Source: Boothiomyces macroporosus (Eukaryota; Chytridiomycota; Chytridiomycetes; Rhizophydiales; Terramycetaceae). Taken from it: 64,000 nucleotides of DNA. The DNA lies in NCBI GenBank assembly GCA_027604185.1, contig JADGKB010000036.1, positions 1 through 64,000 of the forward strand, in the 5' to 3' direction. Shown one piece after another: positions 34,218 to 45,365 of this stretch. The notes below the pieces were generated by a model, which saw nothing but the letters and a program-made list of their open reading frames with translations, searched no databases and was not told where the DNA came from. The translations under genes were made by a program, and so were the position numbers. How positions within the stretch are numbered: position 1 is the stretch's first letter; each line of letters starts with the position of its first letter.

Positions 34218-35578
34218 TTAAATAGAGGTACCTTCAATTACAGACACGCCAGAGGAGTGCCTTCTAGAGCTGGATTCTACTTTAACTAGCTTTGTTTGCG
34301 TCTCTGCACTTACAGATTTTTTCTCTTGTTTGGATGGAATGTCAGATTGGACTCTCGACAACTTTCGATCCCCTCTGACAACTGAAGATCTTGAGCTTGA
34401 TGATGATAGGCTTACTGGAGACTGTTTAGCTGATGACCCAGCTATGTGCGAGAGTGAAGCCTGTATTCCATATTTCAAGTTGGGAATGGATTTTCCTGCC
34501 TTTAGCAAATTTGGTATAGACTTGAACCGCTCTTCGATATGTTTCACTTCTTGAGGGTAAAGTTCCTTGTCTCTATTTATCTTTGCTCGAGTTTCTTGAA
34601 GTATTTTATATTCGTTCAGGATAATTCGCATGGTCGTGAGCGTAACTTCAATATATTCATTATTCACTTTGTCATGCAGTCTTAGGAAAGGGTACTGGTC
34701 TGGCTGTAGCAAATCCACGATTTCTTTGTTTTCTATTTTGTCTGCATCGACCATTAGAAAAGTAGCGTCCAGATGAATGAATCCTAAATTATCTAGAATT
34801 TTAATGTCGTCTTCAACATTAGATTTAACGTGCAAGTATACAATCACTAGCTGGTTCTTTAACTGTTCCATGTAGTCTTTGTAGCCTTTCACTTCCATTA
34901 TTCTTCCCCCTTTGTTTTTGGTCTTTCCCTTTTTTGGCGATTGCTTATTGCGATTGATTATTTCTGCATTAGCAACCATTCCGTTTTTCTTGTATTCTTC
35001 ACACATCCTTTCTGCAGCATTTGGTTCACTTGTTTCCAAAAGAAGCTTTCCATTCAGGTATAGTCTAAACCAAGGAAAAGATGCGATTTCGAGAGAGTTT
35101 GCAAGATCCTTTAATTAATAACCGTGTACCTGACAATCGTGATCATCAACATTCAAAAATAACACATGGTTGGGATTTGACATTTTCTTTGCTCTTTCAG
35201 TGACAGCTTGATTAATTTTTGCCCATCCTGCATAGAAATATGCAATTCGAATCTCTGCGGATTGGACAAAGTAGTCGTATTTCTTTGGAAATTCCATTTC
35301 GTCGATGATCTTTTCATAGATTTCCTTTGCTTTCAAAACATCCACATTGAAAAATGTCTCAAATGGTCTCCCTTCAACAAACCATTGCAGGCAAGGGCAG
35401 TTTTCTCTTGTAATCGGTAACTTCTCTGTTACGCTATCAACATCAATTTCGTAATACTTCACGTTCGCGCCGAATGAATGAGTAAACGGTTCCGGCCTAA
35501 TATGAGTAATTATTACTGAATCGTTATGTAATAGTAGATCAATGTTACCCCAGTTTTCGTTTTTTCTTCAAAGGACAT
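34218..35578 (-). CDS. protein with two or three degenerate thioredoxin-like folds
   Basis: Two introns (GTAATAATTACTCATATTAG; a 21-nt one after DDHDCQ) give a protein of about 440 residues. A clear thioredoxin-like segment reads RIAYFYAGWAKINQAVTERA, then HVLFLNVDDHDCQ and IASFPWFRLYLNGK. The active-site position (FYAxWCxxC in active enzymes) is WAKIN here, without cysteines. A second Trx-like segment lies downstream (QLVIVYLHVKSN, ATFLMVDAD, YPFLRLHDK), also without CxxC, and the N-terminal part (VTLIYYYI...VKYYEIDVDS...CPCLQWFVEGRPF) may be a third. A Ser-rich basic tail follows. Redox activity is unlikely; a scaffold role is an inference. I do not recognise an orthologue. Confidence 0.7.
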
Positions 35579-35734
35579 TTGGCAAACAAAGGGGAGATAA
35601 AACTAAAGATATTCCCAACAAACAATCGTATTTCTCATCCGAAATAAAAAACAAAATGCCAACAACAAGCGGAAGAAATTCCGTACAACATTTCTTCAAC
35701 TTTTGCTATTTATTTTTAAGCTGTAATCTTGAAA

Positions 35735-36685
35735 ATGAAAATTTTGTGGAATCCCAACATTACCATTGACGCATGTATGGATAGCCTTGTTAAATATCTT
35801 GGAATTCCGCTTGTCATAGCGGCGGTATTATTAATATCTAGCGGAGCATTATTGTATTATTCCGTAATAGCAGACAATACTACCATAATAGGAATCAGTT
35901 GCTCAATATTTGTTGGATATGTGTTTTATTGCTCGTTATTTCATTTCGCAATGGCGGTAAGAACGAAAGCAGGAAACCCACCGCTTTCAAGTGAACCATT
36001 GCATGGCGAAGATGCAGTATTGATTGAAGACGGATACGAGACATGCCGGAAATGTAAATCGAATTAAATTAGGCAATCTGCTTCGTTCACCTAGAGCTCA
36101 TCATTGTAAAGTATGTGGAATGTGTGTTTTGAAGATGGATCACCATTGTAAATTTGGCTAATGCAGGTCCATGGATTAATAATTGTGTCGGGCATTTCAA
36201 TCACCGCTATTTCTATTTATTTCTTGTGTATACTAGCCTAGATTGTCTAATATTTGTAATTGCAGCGACTCCTACGTTCAGGTCAGAATTCATAGATTTT
36301 AAAATGAACGTGCAGTGGCCTTTCTTCTTGGCCAATGTGTTGTTTCTTTTCGAATATATAGTCAGTTTGACGGTGGGAATAGCTGTGCTTGGAATGGCCA
36401 TATGGCACACTTACCTTATTGTAACTGCTCAAACGACCATCGAGTATCACGAATTTCAGTATTATAAACATGTGACTCAACATACGGGGGAGGTGCTCGA
36501 TCTTAATGTAGGTGTTTAGGAACGAATATGACTTTGGATCTCATCAGAATCTCAAGAACTTTTTCAATATATCAACTCTTCATCCATGGTACAAAGTCCT
36601 GATACCATGGCCGCATCCTCCTCAAGGCAATGGTGTTGCTTGGTATACCTTAAGGGATAGCTTCCGTGAGTCAAGTAACGGATAA
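35735..36685 (+). CDS. DHHC palmitoyltransferase (ZDHHC16/PFA-like)
   Basis: S-acyltransferase with four predicted membrane helices. The cysteine-rich domain is assembled from three exons: [21 protein letters not shown], then [23 protein letters not shown]. The intron GTAAATTTGGCTAATGCAG splits the codon of the catalytic Cys of DHHC itself. A third 19-nt intron (GTGCTCGATCTTAATGTAG) precedes [18 protein letters not shown] and a C-terminal block ending with [11 protein letters not shown], which resembles ZDHHC16. About 295 residues. Start at the ATG at 35735; substrates unknown. Confidence 0.92.
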
Positions 36686-36808
36686 ACCATTTTTTGAAGC
36701 AGATGGGAGTTGATGTTTCAATCCCTGCGCATGAGTAATTTTCATTAACACCTCAGCCATAATAAATAGACGTCAAAAAAGTCCTTGAATTGATTCTACA
36801 AGCGATAA

Positions 36809-37337
36809 ATGATCACTGAATATTCGTACGAATTCAAGAGCTACGTTTGCGATTCGTTCATTCCTTACAGGATAATCTACATTCCCATTGACGGCACGAA
36901 GGACACCAGAACCACAATTGAATGGTCTATAGACAACATACTTGACCCCAAATTCGATAAAATAATACTATTTCATATACGCAAATCGCCATCTCTCAAT
37001 ATAGACAAAGACACCATGTTCAATACCAACCCAGAAGGTAATTGTTCCTAATCCAGTCGTCCTGAAAAAAGTTAAAGTACAGTATGAAGATGGTAAGAAT
37101 ACAGTAAACGAAATGCTCAACCAATGGAGCAAGCTTTTTGTCGGCTTTGGTTACAATGTAGAAACACTGGCTTTGGTAAAATCTCTAAACTCGATCAAAT
37201 ACCCATGGATATTCAAAACCGTTCCGCAGCAGGTTAGACAACTGGCTTTAGTCACTAAAAAGAAGATGGGAAACGAATTGGCGGTCTTTCTAGCAAAATC
37301 TGGAGTTTCTGCACTGTACTATACTGATGATGAATAA
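36809..37337 (+). CDS. universal-stress-protein-like small protein
   Basis: A 19-nt intron (GTAATTGTTCCTAATCCAG) joins NPE to VVLKKVKVQYEDG. The N-terminal strand and helix (YRIIYIPIDGTKDTRTTIEW, KIILFHIRKSP) resemble the beta1-alpha1-beta2 start of the USP fold, and the C-terminal half (RQLALVTKKKMGNELAVFLAKSG) is compatible. The ATP-binding G-2x-G-9x-G motif is not seen, so it would belong to the non-nucleotide-binding type. About 170 residues. Moderate call from pattern only. Confidence 0.45.
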
Positions 37338-37368
37338 CTTAATACATTTTTTAACAAAAGTTTTTATT

Positions 37369-40114
37369 CTAAGTCAATGTTGGCGCAACTGCTGGGATTT
37401 TGGAATTCAAAATTCGTGATAGCGCGTGAACTTGTTCTTGTCTCCATTGTTGAACAGCTTCATCATTAGGGTCTCCAGTAGCTAATGGATTGACTATACC
37501 AGAACAAGTTGCTTCCAGTTCTGAAGAAGTGTTTTTGCATATTTTGTATAATGCTACCGCGCCGTAATCGTCTCCAGTAATAACAATTGGTGACTTTGAC
37601 GCAAAGGCAATAGATGTAAGCTGTCTATCCAATACATTATGATTGATGATTGGATCAAGAACAGAAAACTCTAAATCCCATATCTCCAATTTACCATTTG
37701 CAGACACTGTCCCAAAGAAGGTTGAGCAGAGTGGAGACCACGCGATATCATTAATTGTATCCTAAGGTTAAAGAACAGTACTTTTCCGCTTTGGAATTTA
37801 AATATTTCCTCTTCACTATCTTGATTCCATAACCTGGAGGTCCAATCGGACGAGCACGACAGAAATATCCCTGGAACAAAAGGAGACCATTTTACTTTGT
37901 TTACAGGTCCGGTGTGTGCAGAATATGTGTTCAGGTATTGTTCATTGTAAGAGCAGGAACATTTGTGGATTTGGCCATCTTCCGTACCTACAATATAACT
38001 AGGTTAGTTTTGCCTTACATATTACTATCCTTTGTGTTAAAGTCAAAGCACAAACCACCGGTTTGTCTGGCTATAAATGAATTATTGTTCATTGTTGCCC
38101 CAGATTTTATTGCAGTGGTCTTTTGTTTAGTCATTCGTTTCAAAACCATCAAATCTGTAAACTCCAACCCTTTTCTAATCATCCATTGTGTCACTCTGCC
38201 ATCCGTTGATACCGAAACTAGAGTTTCTCCTTTTGATTGCTCATCTCCAGCAACCCTTTCTCTTTCTACCCACTTTAATTCCCAAACTGGATCTCTATGT
38301 TTACCATTATTTTCGGTGTCATCCAAAGCCCATTTTCCAGCAGGTTGTCGAACATCATAGATTATTATACGACCATCTTGGAACCCTGCCGCCAAAAGCC
38401 CTGGATTCATATTTGAGAAATCAATTGAAGTTACTGGGGAGTTGGTGTAGTAAATTCTGTCTGGCCACTCTGGGTTTTTGGCTGACCAGCACAAGATCAA
38501 ACCTGGGGAAGCATTGGATTGAAATCGAGACTCACTATATGCAACTGCTAAAATATCTTCATTTTGTTTGTTCCAAGACATGTTTGTGACATGTCTACCT
38601 CTACTTAAATCACATCGATAAGACCAAAGCATCTGGATTGTTGGGAGGTTACTGGTGGATAATTCTTCTGCTTCTCTATTTTCATCTGGCTGTTAACTGA
38701 AGTTTACTATCTTGCTCAAACATAGCTGTCACTCCTTCAGAGTTATTTTGTTGATTGTTCTGTTGGATTATCGTGCTGACTCTTTTCTGTTCAATCAGAC
38801 CATCATCTTTGGCATTTCTATATGAAATAATCCTTTTTTCATAATTATTTCCCACTACGGCTTTTTCCATCAATGATAATTGCGCCATTATTCCTTTGAG
38901 CTCACCCTATGATAAGATTTATGTTACCACTGTCACCCCTGGCTCTTTTGTTGCTGATTGAGCCGTTCCTCCAGCAGCTGACTTTGCAGTAGCTGAGTTT
39001 CTACCGTCATCTCCAGCTTCAGACCCTTCACCAACAAAGTTAGACTCCTTATCCTCCAATACACTCTGGGATGTGATTGCGGTTGATTTAGGTCTTTGCT
39101 CTGGGGGTACTTCACCCAATTCGTATTTCCCTTCCAACTCTTTAGGCTTTTCACTTTCCGATGAGATTGGCCTATCAGCGTCGCCATTAAAGGCATCATA
39201 TATTGTCCATTGATTAACCATAACTTCTGCATTGGCGAATTTCTGAGCAGTTGCTTGAACTTCTTTAGATTTTGTGGGTGTCTCAAATGTTTGTACCGAT
39301 CTCGAAATATAATTATCATTATTTTGAATGACACTTTTAAGCTGCAATTAGTAGATATTACTTCCTTGTATTTTGCATTTTGTGCTTTTACCACCATAGT
39401 CTCATCGATTGAATCCGCGCATACCGCTACTGAAGGAATACTGAGCATGAATATCGTATTAGTTTCAGTCAATGATATATGAATTAACTTTGAAGGATCG
39501 ATTTCCTTGGGCTTTGACTGTAAAGATAAGCCAGGTAAACCGTGAGCAGCCTCTTTGGTGTCTTAATTAGAACAAATCAACCTTTCAGATCTAAATCCGA
39601 AGTAAAACTAGCGGATACAGACACATTTTCATCCATAATTGAATTGCCTTGTTGAGAGACCATTTGAGCAGATACACCTCCAAAGGTCATTGATTTCTTG
39701 GAACCCTCGCCCATTTCAAAGGTAGAAGTGCTGGCCATTTCCAGATGATTTAATAATTCCGAAGCGGTTTCCTACATTAAAATATCGTACTTTGGGGTTG
39801 GAGATATCCCCAGTGGACTGCAGACTATCCAGATTCAAGGCAGTTTTACCAAATCGGTAGTTGGAAAGAGAGTGCGGAGTTACATCTTCACCCTGACCGT
39901 CAATAATAGTGACGTTTGCCCATTTTTCATTACTTTTTTTGTCTACGTTTACTTTTGAACGAATCGAGTTTTTAGAATCTGCTGTTGGTGGAGGTATCAA
40001 CACTGAGGTTTTACCAGACTCTACGTTCATTTGAGACTTTCTTGCGTAATTGGTAGAGCTCCTCACACTTTCATTTACCTGAGATTTTCGTAGTTTTGAC
40101 TGTGAGTTTAACAT
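37369..40114 (-). CDS. DNAI4: axonemal dynein intermediate chain DNAI4 (WDR78-like)
   Basis: Intermediate chain of the inner-arm dynein f/I1 complex of motile flagella. The N-terminal region carries VTIIDGQGEDVTP, a family block. The WD40 half includes NEDILAVAYSES, LILCWSAKNPEWPDRIYYTN, PVTSIDFSNMNPGLLAAGF and TLVSVSTDGRVTQWMIRKGL, which is diagnostic (the IRKGL-DLM-LKR segment of WDR78). Long Ser/Thr/Gln-rich linkers lie between. Several ~20-nt introns are needed; not all joins between 38682 and 39720 were resolved. The total of about 850 residues fits the family. Direct evidence that the organism has a motile flagellum. Confidence 0.88.
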
Positions 40115-40393
40115 TTCAAATAAAAAATAACGCGTCTCCTCTTCCCTGTTGTATAATCAGTACCATGCTACCCTCATTGATAAACACGACGAAATTATAA
40201 AAGTGCACTTGAACAGGTTTGTGCTGCCTGCGTACCTCAGTTCTCAGCCAGCCAATACTATTGGATTCATGCGCAACCATTTGGTTAGTGTAAATTGCAT
40301 GGCTCAGTTCAATTGCTTTGTGCAAAATTGTTTGGCTGAGATTAAATTCAGTTCCAAACCAAAAGGTTATTTTAAAAAAAAAATCAAATTGAA

Positions 40394-40783
40394 ATGGGAG
40401 TCTGTGAAATTTGCAATACGAATGACCACAAATACAAGTGCCCTAAATGCCAGGTACAATACTGTTCTGTAATTTGCTTTCAGAAACACAAGAAAGAGAC
40501 GGATTCAAATGGAGAATCGATTTGTAAGGAAATTATTCCACCTCCTCCACCTCCACCTTTGGAACCAACGGAAAGGACGTTTGATGAAGATGCGCTGACT
40601 GAAAATCAGCTGAAAGCAATTGAGTCGTCACCGGAGCTGAAGAAAATGCTCAAGGATTCGATTTTGCAGATATACCTCCAAACGTTGGATACTTCCCTGG
40701 AACCAGAATCTGTTTTTGACAAGCTGCAGGGGAACCAAAAGTTTGACGAATTTTACAACTTGGTATTAGATTTAATAAAGTAA
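40394..40783 (+). CDS. ZNHIT3: HIT-type zinc finger protein ZNHIT3 (Hit1)
   Basis: Assembly factor for box C/D snoRNPs, which acts with NUFIP1/Rsa1. Single exon, 129 residues. The HIT finger occupies residues 4-45: CEICNTNDHKYKCPKCQVQY then CSVICFQKHK. A Pro-rich linker (eight prolines) and a C-terminal helical PAC-HIT-like domain follow (LTENQLKAIESSPELKKML, then KFDEFYNLVLDLIK). The size and layout match Hit1/ZNHIT3 closely. Divergent from DNAI4, 279 nt between starts. Confidence 0.88.
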   Translation: MGVCEICNTNDHKYKCPKCQVQYCSVICFQKHKKETDSNGESICKEIIPPPPPPPLEPTERTFDEDALTENQLKAIESSPELKKMLKDSILQIYLQTLDTSLEPESVFDKLQGNQKFDEFYNLVLDLIK

Positions 40784-40825
40784 TATGCTATCTATGGTTA
40801 ATAAATGGAATTCGTTTCAATGCAT

Positions 40826-41079
40826 TCATTCAAAGCAGAGATCTGTTTTGGATCCCAGTTTAAATTTTAATCGAACCCATCTGAATAGGTTATTCATTTT
40901 TGTGTTGCTTTCTTCTGGTGGCTCTTCAACAATGCAGCCTTGTTACACAATAGAGCAAAAGACAATGTCGCCACCTCATGACTACAATCGTAATTGTGAG
41001 TTGCAGCTGAATAATACTGATATCCCACCAGATCCCAATACTCAGCACAACAGATCCATTGTTTAGTCAGCTTGTCCAT
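40826..41079 (-). CDS. uncertain small gene in a 400-nt gap
   Basis: The 403 nt between ZNHIT3 and the NDUFA4-like gene contain competing frames. On the minus strand an ATG at 41079 opens MDKLTKQWICCAEYWDL. Removing a 22-nt (GTGGGA...ATTCAG) and a 25-nt (GTCTTT...TAACAAG) intron-like segment gives about 68 residues with one hydrophobic stretch (LQLTITIVV) and the end VRLKFKLGSKTDLCFE. On the plus strand an unspliced frame of 93 codons (40785-41066) starts two bases after the ZNHIT3 stop. Neither resembles a known family; at most one is real. Confidence 0.25.
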
Positions 41080-41151
41080 ATTAAACTTTATCGGCTAGAT
41101 TTCGTGGCAATAACAAACCCCTGTAAAAAGGTCAGCTGAGTCTTATGCGAG

Positions 41152-41159
41152 TATAAATA
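41152..41159 (+). promoter_or_regulatory. TATA box of the NDUFA4-like gene
   Basis: TATAAATA lies 28 nt before the ATG at 41187, the right spacing for a core promoter with a very short 5' leader. Confidence 0.5.
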
Positions 41160-41186
41160 GTCTATTATCTGACGTATTCTTTGAAA

Positions 41187-41462
41187 ATGAAGGGAGATTC
41201 GTCGTTGTTCAGAGGTGTCAGACAACCACACAATGCTGTTATTGTAACTGCCGTTGGAGCTGGTTTGTTTGCTGGCTTTGCTTACATGTTCCACATCATG
41301 AAGAACGATCCTACTATTGTCTGGACCAACAAAGTTAACAACCCATACCCATGGTTAAATATCAGTCAAAACAAAAACTTGAAGTTGTACGCAGTCAATA
41401 ACAAGTTTGAAGATTCTTCCGTCAGAGAAACCTTCATTGTCAACAAGAGACCAGATGCTTGA
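41187..41462 (+). CDS. NDUFA4: NDUFA4/MLRQ-like respiratory-chain subunit
   Basis: Single exon, 91 residues. One transmembrane helix (AVIVTAVGAGLFAGFAYMF) is followed by the conserved intermembrane block: NDPTIVW, NNPYPWLN and LKLYAVN, which aligns with the NPDVCW...NNPEPWN...YKFYSVN pattern of NDUFA4 (B12D family). In mammals this protein belongs to cytochrome c oxidase rather than complex I. A TATA box precedes it. Convergent with the Met30-like gene, 55 nt between stops. Confidence 0.85.
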   Translation: MKGDSSLFRGVRQPHNAVIVTAVGAGLFAGFAYMFHIMKNDPTIVWTNKVNNPYPWLNISQNKNLKLYAVNNKFEDSSVRETFIVNKRPDA

Positions 41463-41517
41463 TACATTCTGATTAAAATAAATCTCATAAAATAACAGTT
41501 TTATTCATTGGGTATTT

Positions 41518-43115
41518 CTATTGGGTATGAAGAAAGTCTCTCACAATAACAGCCCCGCTTTCATCACCAGTAATTAGCTTTGTATCTGATAACAATATCG
41601 ATGTAACTGATCCGTTCTTTGGCGTAAAAGTATACGTACACTGACCAGTTTCAATGTCCCATATCTTAACGGTCTGATCTTGACTACCACTGACAATTCT
41701 GATCGCATCCGCGTCTATTCCCCACACGCCTTCAGTATGTCCAAACAGTGTGGAAATCAATTTACCAGTGTGGAAATCCCAGATTTTTATGGTATTATCC
41801 AAAGAACCTGTAACAACTCTTCGGATATGGGCATTCAATCCATGTTGTGGTTGCATTAAAGCGAATGTTTGTACCGGTCCGACATGTCCTGAGAATGTTC
41901 GTATTGGTGTCTTTGAATCAATATCCCACAAAATCTAGGTTAAAAAGCAAGTACCATATTATTGTCATCGGAGCAACTAAGAAGTTCCTTCTTTCCAGGT
42001 AATATTTTTACCTTGTTTACCCAGTCTTGATGCCTATAATTAAGTAACACTTGCCCGACGAGCGAAAATGAGCAGCCTTTAGCTAAATCCCACACTCTGA
42101 TAATTCCATCCTTTGCTCCAGAAGCAAGAATTTTATCAATATAATGGATTGAAACTACGCCAGCAGTATGTCCTTCTATCGTCCTTACACATTCAAATGT
42201 TTTTGGATGCCATATTCTTATAGTCTTGTCCATCGAACAACTGATAATTTTAGATTCGTCAAATTGTACTCCTCTAACACACTTTGTATGCCCTTTCAAA
42301 ATACCAACACATATTCCAGTATTAATATCCCAGGCCCGAAGCGTATGATCAAATGAAGCAGAAATCAGCAATCCTCTTGCTTGATCAAAGTACAATCCCA
42401 TCACACCATCAACATGCCCCAACAGCTTTCTGGTTGAGCATTTTGGTTTTCTCCAATTTCTTGCAACTACCGATCTCTCTGCATAGATTTGTTTCCATGG
42501 TTTTGTTTCAATTTTAACAGGAACCGGTGGTATATGCTGTAAAGGTTCAATCTGTATACATTTGGTAGATTCACTTGGTTTTGAAGGAGAGCAGGTCTTT
42601 TGGCGTTTAGGATCTGGCATACTCGACTCGCACGGAATTTCTTTTCTCTTCATTGTGCTCATAAGCTATTATTAATATTAATTTACAGGAAGTCCCCATC
42701 CGCATTTCGAACACTTCTTGTCAATATGCTGAGAACACATTCTTTTCCAAATAACATCAGAGTCTCCCATCTCCTTCCAGCTTTTACAAACTTGAGAAAC
42801 ATGACATAGCGATGTTGCGTCAAGGTAATTCAATATTTTGTAACATATTTCGCTTGGTAGAATTGTAATGAAATCTACTTTTGTCAATTCAATTAAAGAG
42901 TCTGACAAGTAAGACAATTGCGGGAAACAGGAATAGTGAAGGATTCCATTCAACGCAAGCGATCTTTTCGACCACGACAGTTTAGAATAATTATCCCAAA
43001 TGGCGCTGATTAAAATTTGGTCGTCCTTTGATTCTCTAGCCAGCTGATTCTTGAGTGTGAGCTCCTTGTTATTTTCCTGGTCTTGTTTCTGGTGTCGATA
43101 GCATTTGTGATTCAT
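41518..43115 (-). CDS. F-box/WD40 ubiquitin ligase subunit, Met30/SconB-like
   Basis: Substrate receptor of an SCF E3 ligase; the fungal orthologues control sulfur-amino-acid metabolism and the cell cycle. The F-box is at residues ~80-125 (ILPSEICYKILNYLDATSLC, VSQVCKSWKEM). It is followed by the hallmark HIDKKCSKCGWGLP of the Met30/SconB group. After a 21-nt intron there is a Lys/Pro-rich linker, then at least seven WD40 repeats (SASFDHTLRAWDINTG, SCSMDKTIRIW, ASGAKDGIIRVWD, TGSLDNTIKIWD, SGSQDQTVKIWD). A 20-nt intron (GTACTTGCTTTTTAACCTAG) lies between two repeats. About 515 residues. The CGWGLP block is the clearest fungus-lineage marker in the window. Confidence 0.92.
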
Positions 43116-43158
43116 TTTTAAATTCAAAAAATTGTTGGGGGTTTTAAGCTGGCGCAGG

Positions 43159-43338
43159 ATGAGACATTGCACCATCAAAAACAATTATTGCACAAACACA
43201 CACCTTCATAATGCTATGAATTCTATCGATAGAATTCTACCTACTGGAAGCCAGTACTATGGAGATTATCATGCCATCTCCCATGTGAATAAATCCCCAA
43301 TACCAATCATTGATCATCTCTCTTCCATGTCCGAATAA
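43159..43338 (+). other. short open frame in the Met30/NUBP1 divergent gap
   Basis: The 377-nt gap between divergent starts 43115 and 43493 holds a 59-codon plus-strand frame (MRHCTIKNNYC...IDHLSSMSE), or 40 codons from the inner ATG at 43216. No homology or intron supports it. It contains the perfect 20-bp palindrome at 43218-43237. It may be non-coding promoter sequence. Confidence 0.2.
43218..43237. repeat. perfect 20-bp palindrome
   Basis: GAATTCTATCGATAGAATTC is identical to its reverse complement over all 20 bases. It lies about 100 nt from the Met30-like start and 256 nt from the NUBP1 start, so it could be a dimeric factor binding site or a cruciform/hairpin. Confidence 0.7.
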
Positions 43339-43492
43339 ACAGAGTAATCCTTTTGATTCCATATTTCCAGAGAGTTAATTTTCTCTGGAAATCAAGAATC
43401 TTCAATTAAAGCAAACCAATCAAATTCGATGATATTTTCAACTTAATGCATTCATCGCTCTTTTTAATTTTTCCATTTTTCTACACTTACAA

Positions 43493-44492
43493 ATGTCTAG
43501 TGAGATTCCAGATAATGCAAACGAACACTGCCCAGGTATTTTACTACTAACCAGGCCCCGCAAGTGAGCAAGCAGGAACAACAGACTCTTGCGCTGGCTG
43601 TCCAAACCAACAATTATGCAAAGAAGGACCAAAGGAAGATCCTTCGATTCCGATAATCACTGAAAAGATGAAGAATGTAAAGCACAAGATTCTAGTGTTA
43701 TCAGGAAAAGGAGGAGTTGGCAAATCAACTGTGTCTACTAATATTTCTTTTGGATTATCAATGAAAGATGACCAAATTGGCTTGATGGACCTTGACATTT
43801 GTGGACCTTCTCTGCCTAAAATGACTGGGCTAGAAGGCGAACAAGTTCATCAGAGTAACTCTGGTTGGTCGCCAGTTTATGTAAATGATAACCTTTCAGT
43901 AATGTCAATCGGATTCATGTTACCTAACCCGGATGAAGCTGTAATTTGGAAGGGACCGAAAAAGAATGGTAAATGAAATCTAAAAAGGCCTCATCAAACA
44001 ATTTCTAAAAGACGTTGATTGGGGAGACTTGGATTACTTGGTTATAGAGTATTGCATTTCTAATATAGTACTCCTCCTGGAACATCAGATGAGCACCTGT
44101 CAATTGTTCAGTATCTCAAAGAGTCAAAGATTGATGGGGCTGTCATAGTGACGACTCCACAAGAAATATCTTTACAGGACGTCAGAAAAGAGATCAATTT
44201 CATTAGAAAAGTTGGAGTTCCAGTGATAGGCGTTGTAGAAAACATGGCTGGCTTTGTTTGTCCTAAATGTACAAAGGAAAGCTTGATATTCGCTCCTTCA
44301 ACTGGCGGTGCAAAGAAGTTGTGTGATGAGATGGGTGTGCCATTCTTAGCGAGTGTCCCAATTGACCCTAGAATTGCCAAATCGTGTGATTTAGGACAAT
44401 CGATTTTTGAAGAGTATCCAGACAGTCCTGCTGTGAAGGCTTATCAAACCATCATTTCTCAAATCACGGAATTTACAAATAAAGCATTGTAA
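43493..44492 (+). CDS. NUBP1: cytosolic Fe-S cluster assembly ATPase NUBP1 (Nbp35)
   Basis: Scaffold P-loop NTPase of the CIA pathway. Three introns (GTATTTTACTACTAACCAG, GTAAATGAAATCTAAAAAG, GTATTGCATTTCTAATATAG) give a complete protein. The N-terminal four-cysteine cluster motif is [12 protein letters not shown]...CAGC...C, the hallmark that separates Nbp35 from Cfd1. Then the Walker A-like [10 protein letters not shown], the switch [10 protein letters not shown] built across the third intron, and the C-terminal CPKCT bridging-cluster motif (MAGFVCPKC). About 313 residues, normal. Confident. Confidence 0.96.
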
Positions 44493-44551
44493 TTTAATCT
44501 AAAGAGTTTATAGTCTTGAGTTTCATGATCTGAAAATCTTTTTGAAAAAAA

Positions 44552-45317
44552 ATGGGATCGAGACAAGTTTGGGAGCAAGCTGATTTTCCAATATTGGTAC
44601 TTGAAACTAACTCAGTGTGAAAGCTGTCTAGGGCCGAACCCATATGTAAGAATGCTAAAGGAACGATATGGACTGGAATGTAAAATATGCGGAAGACCTT
44701 ACACCGTCTTTAAATGGTGTCCAGGACTAGGAGAACGATTCAGAAAAACAGAAATCTGCCAGACATGCACCAAGATTAAAAACTGTTGTCAAACTTGCTT
44801 GAAGGATCTAGAGTATGGAATCCACACAAGAGATAGAGATGAAGTTCTTGATACTCACAATTCAATCCCAATGACTGATGTAAATACTCAAATGTATGTT
44901 CGCAAGATGGAAGCGCAGGTAATTGTTGTTAATATAGATGGGTGGAGAAGAAGTCGTTAATCACGGCAAAGCAGAATCTGCTGCAAAAGAAGTCTTGAAG
45001 AAACTTGCAAAAGCAAGTGCAGATCCTTATACCCAAAGGAACAGGACTACAGTCTGTGCATTTTACCAAAAGGGTAATTGTAAGAGGGATAAGGACTGTC
45101 CGTTCTTGCATGAAATGCAGGAAAAGAAAATGTCGAAAAAGCTCAAAGGTAAGAGAATTCTAATATAGAACAATGGAAAGAAAATGAGAAAACTGTGCCG
45201 TTGGAGAAGGTGTTGGATTTACCAGTTCAAGCACCACCAAAAGAAGGTGAGACCAGCAAATATCCTACTCAAAACCCAGCATTATTGGGAACGTCTACTC
45301 GTAATTTTAGATCTTAA
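44552..45317 (+). CDS. RBM22/Slt11 (Ecm2)-like splicing factor without an RRM
   Basis: RBM22 contacts the catalytic core of the spliceosome (U6 ISL and intron). Introns GTACTTGAAACTAACTCAG, GTAATTGTTGTTAATATAG and GTAAGAGAATTCTAATATAG were removed. The N-terminus has ADFPILCESCLGPNPYVRM, CKICGRPYTVFKWCPG and KTEICQTCTKIKNCCQTCL, an unmistakable match, followed by a CCCH finger CAFYQKGNCKRDKDCPFLH. Normal family members continue with an RRM; here only about 50 Pro/Glu-rich residues follow and the frame stops at 45317. Protein about 235 residues. A missed exon is unlikely because the next gene starts 48 nt later. Confidence 0.88.
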
Positions 45318-45365
45318 TAAACGCATCGTTATTTTGTGTGTATTAAAATTCTTTCGCGTTCAAAC

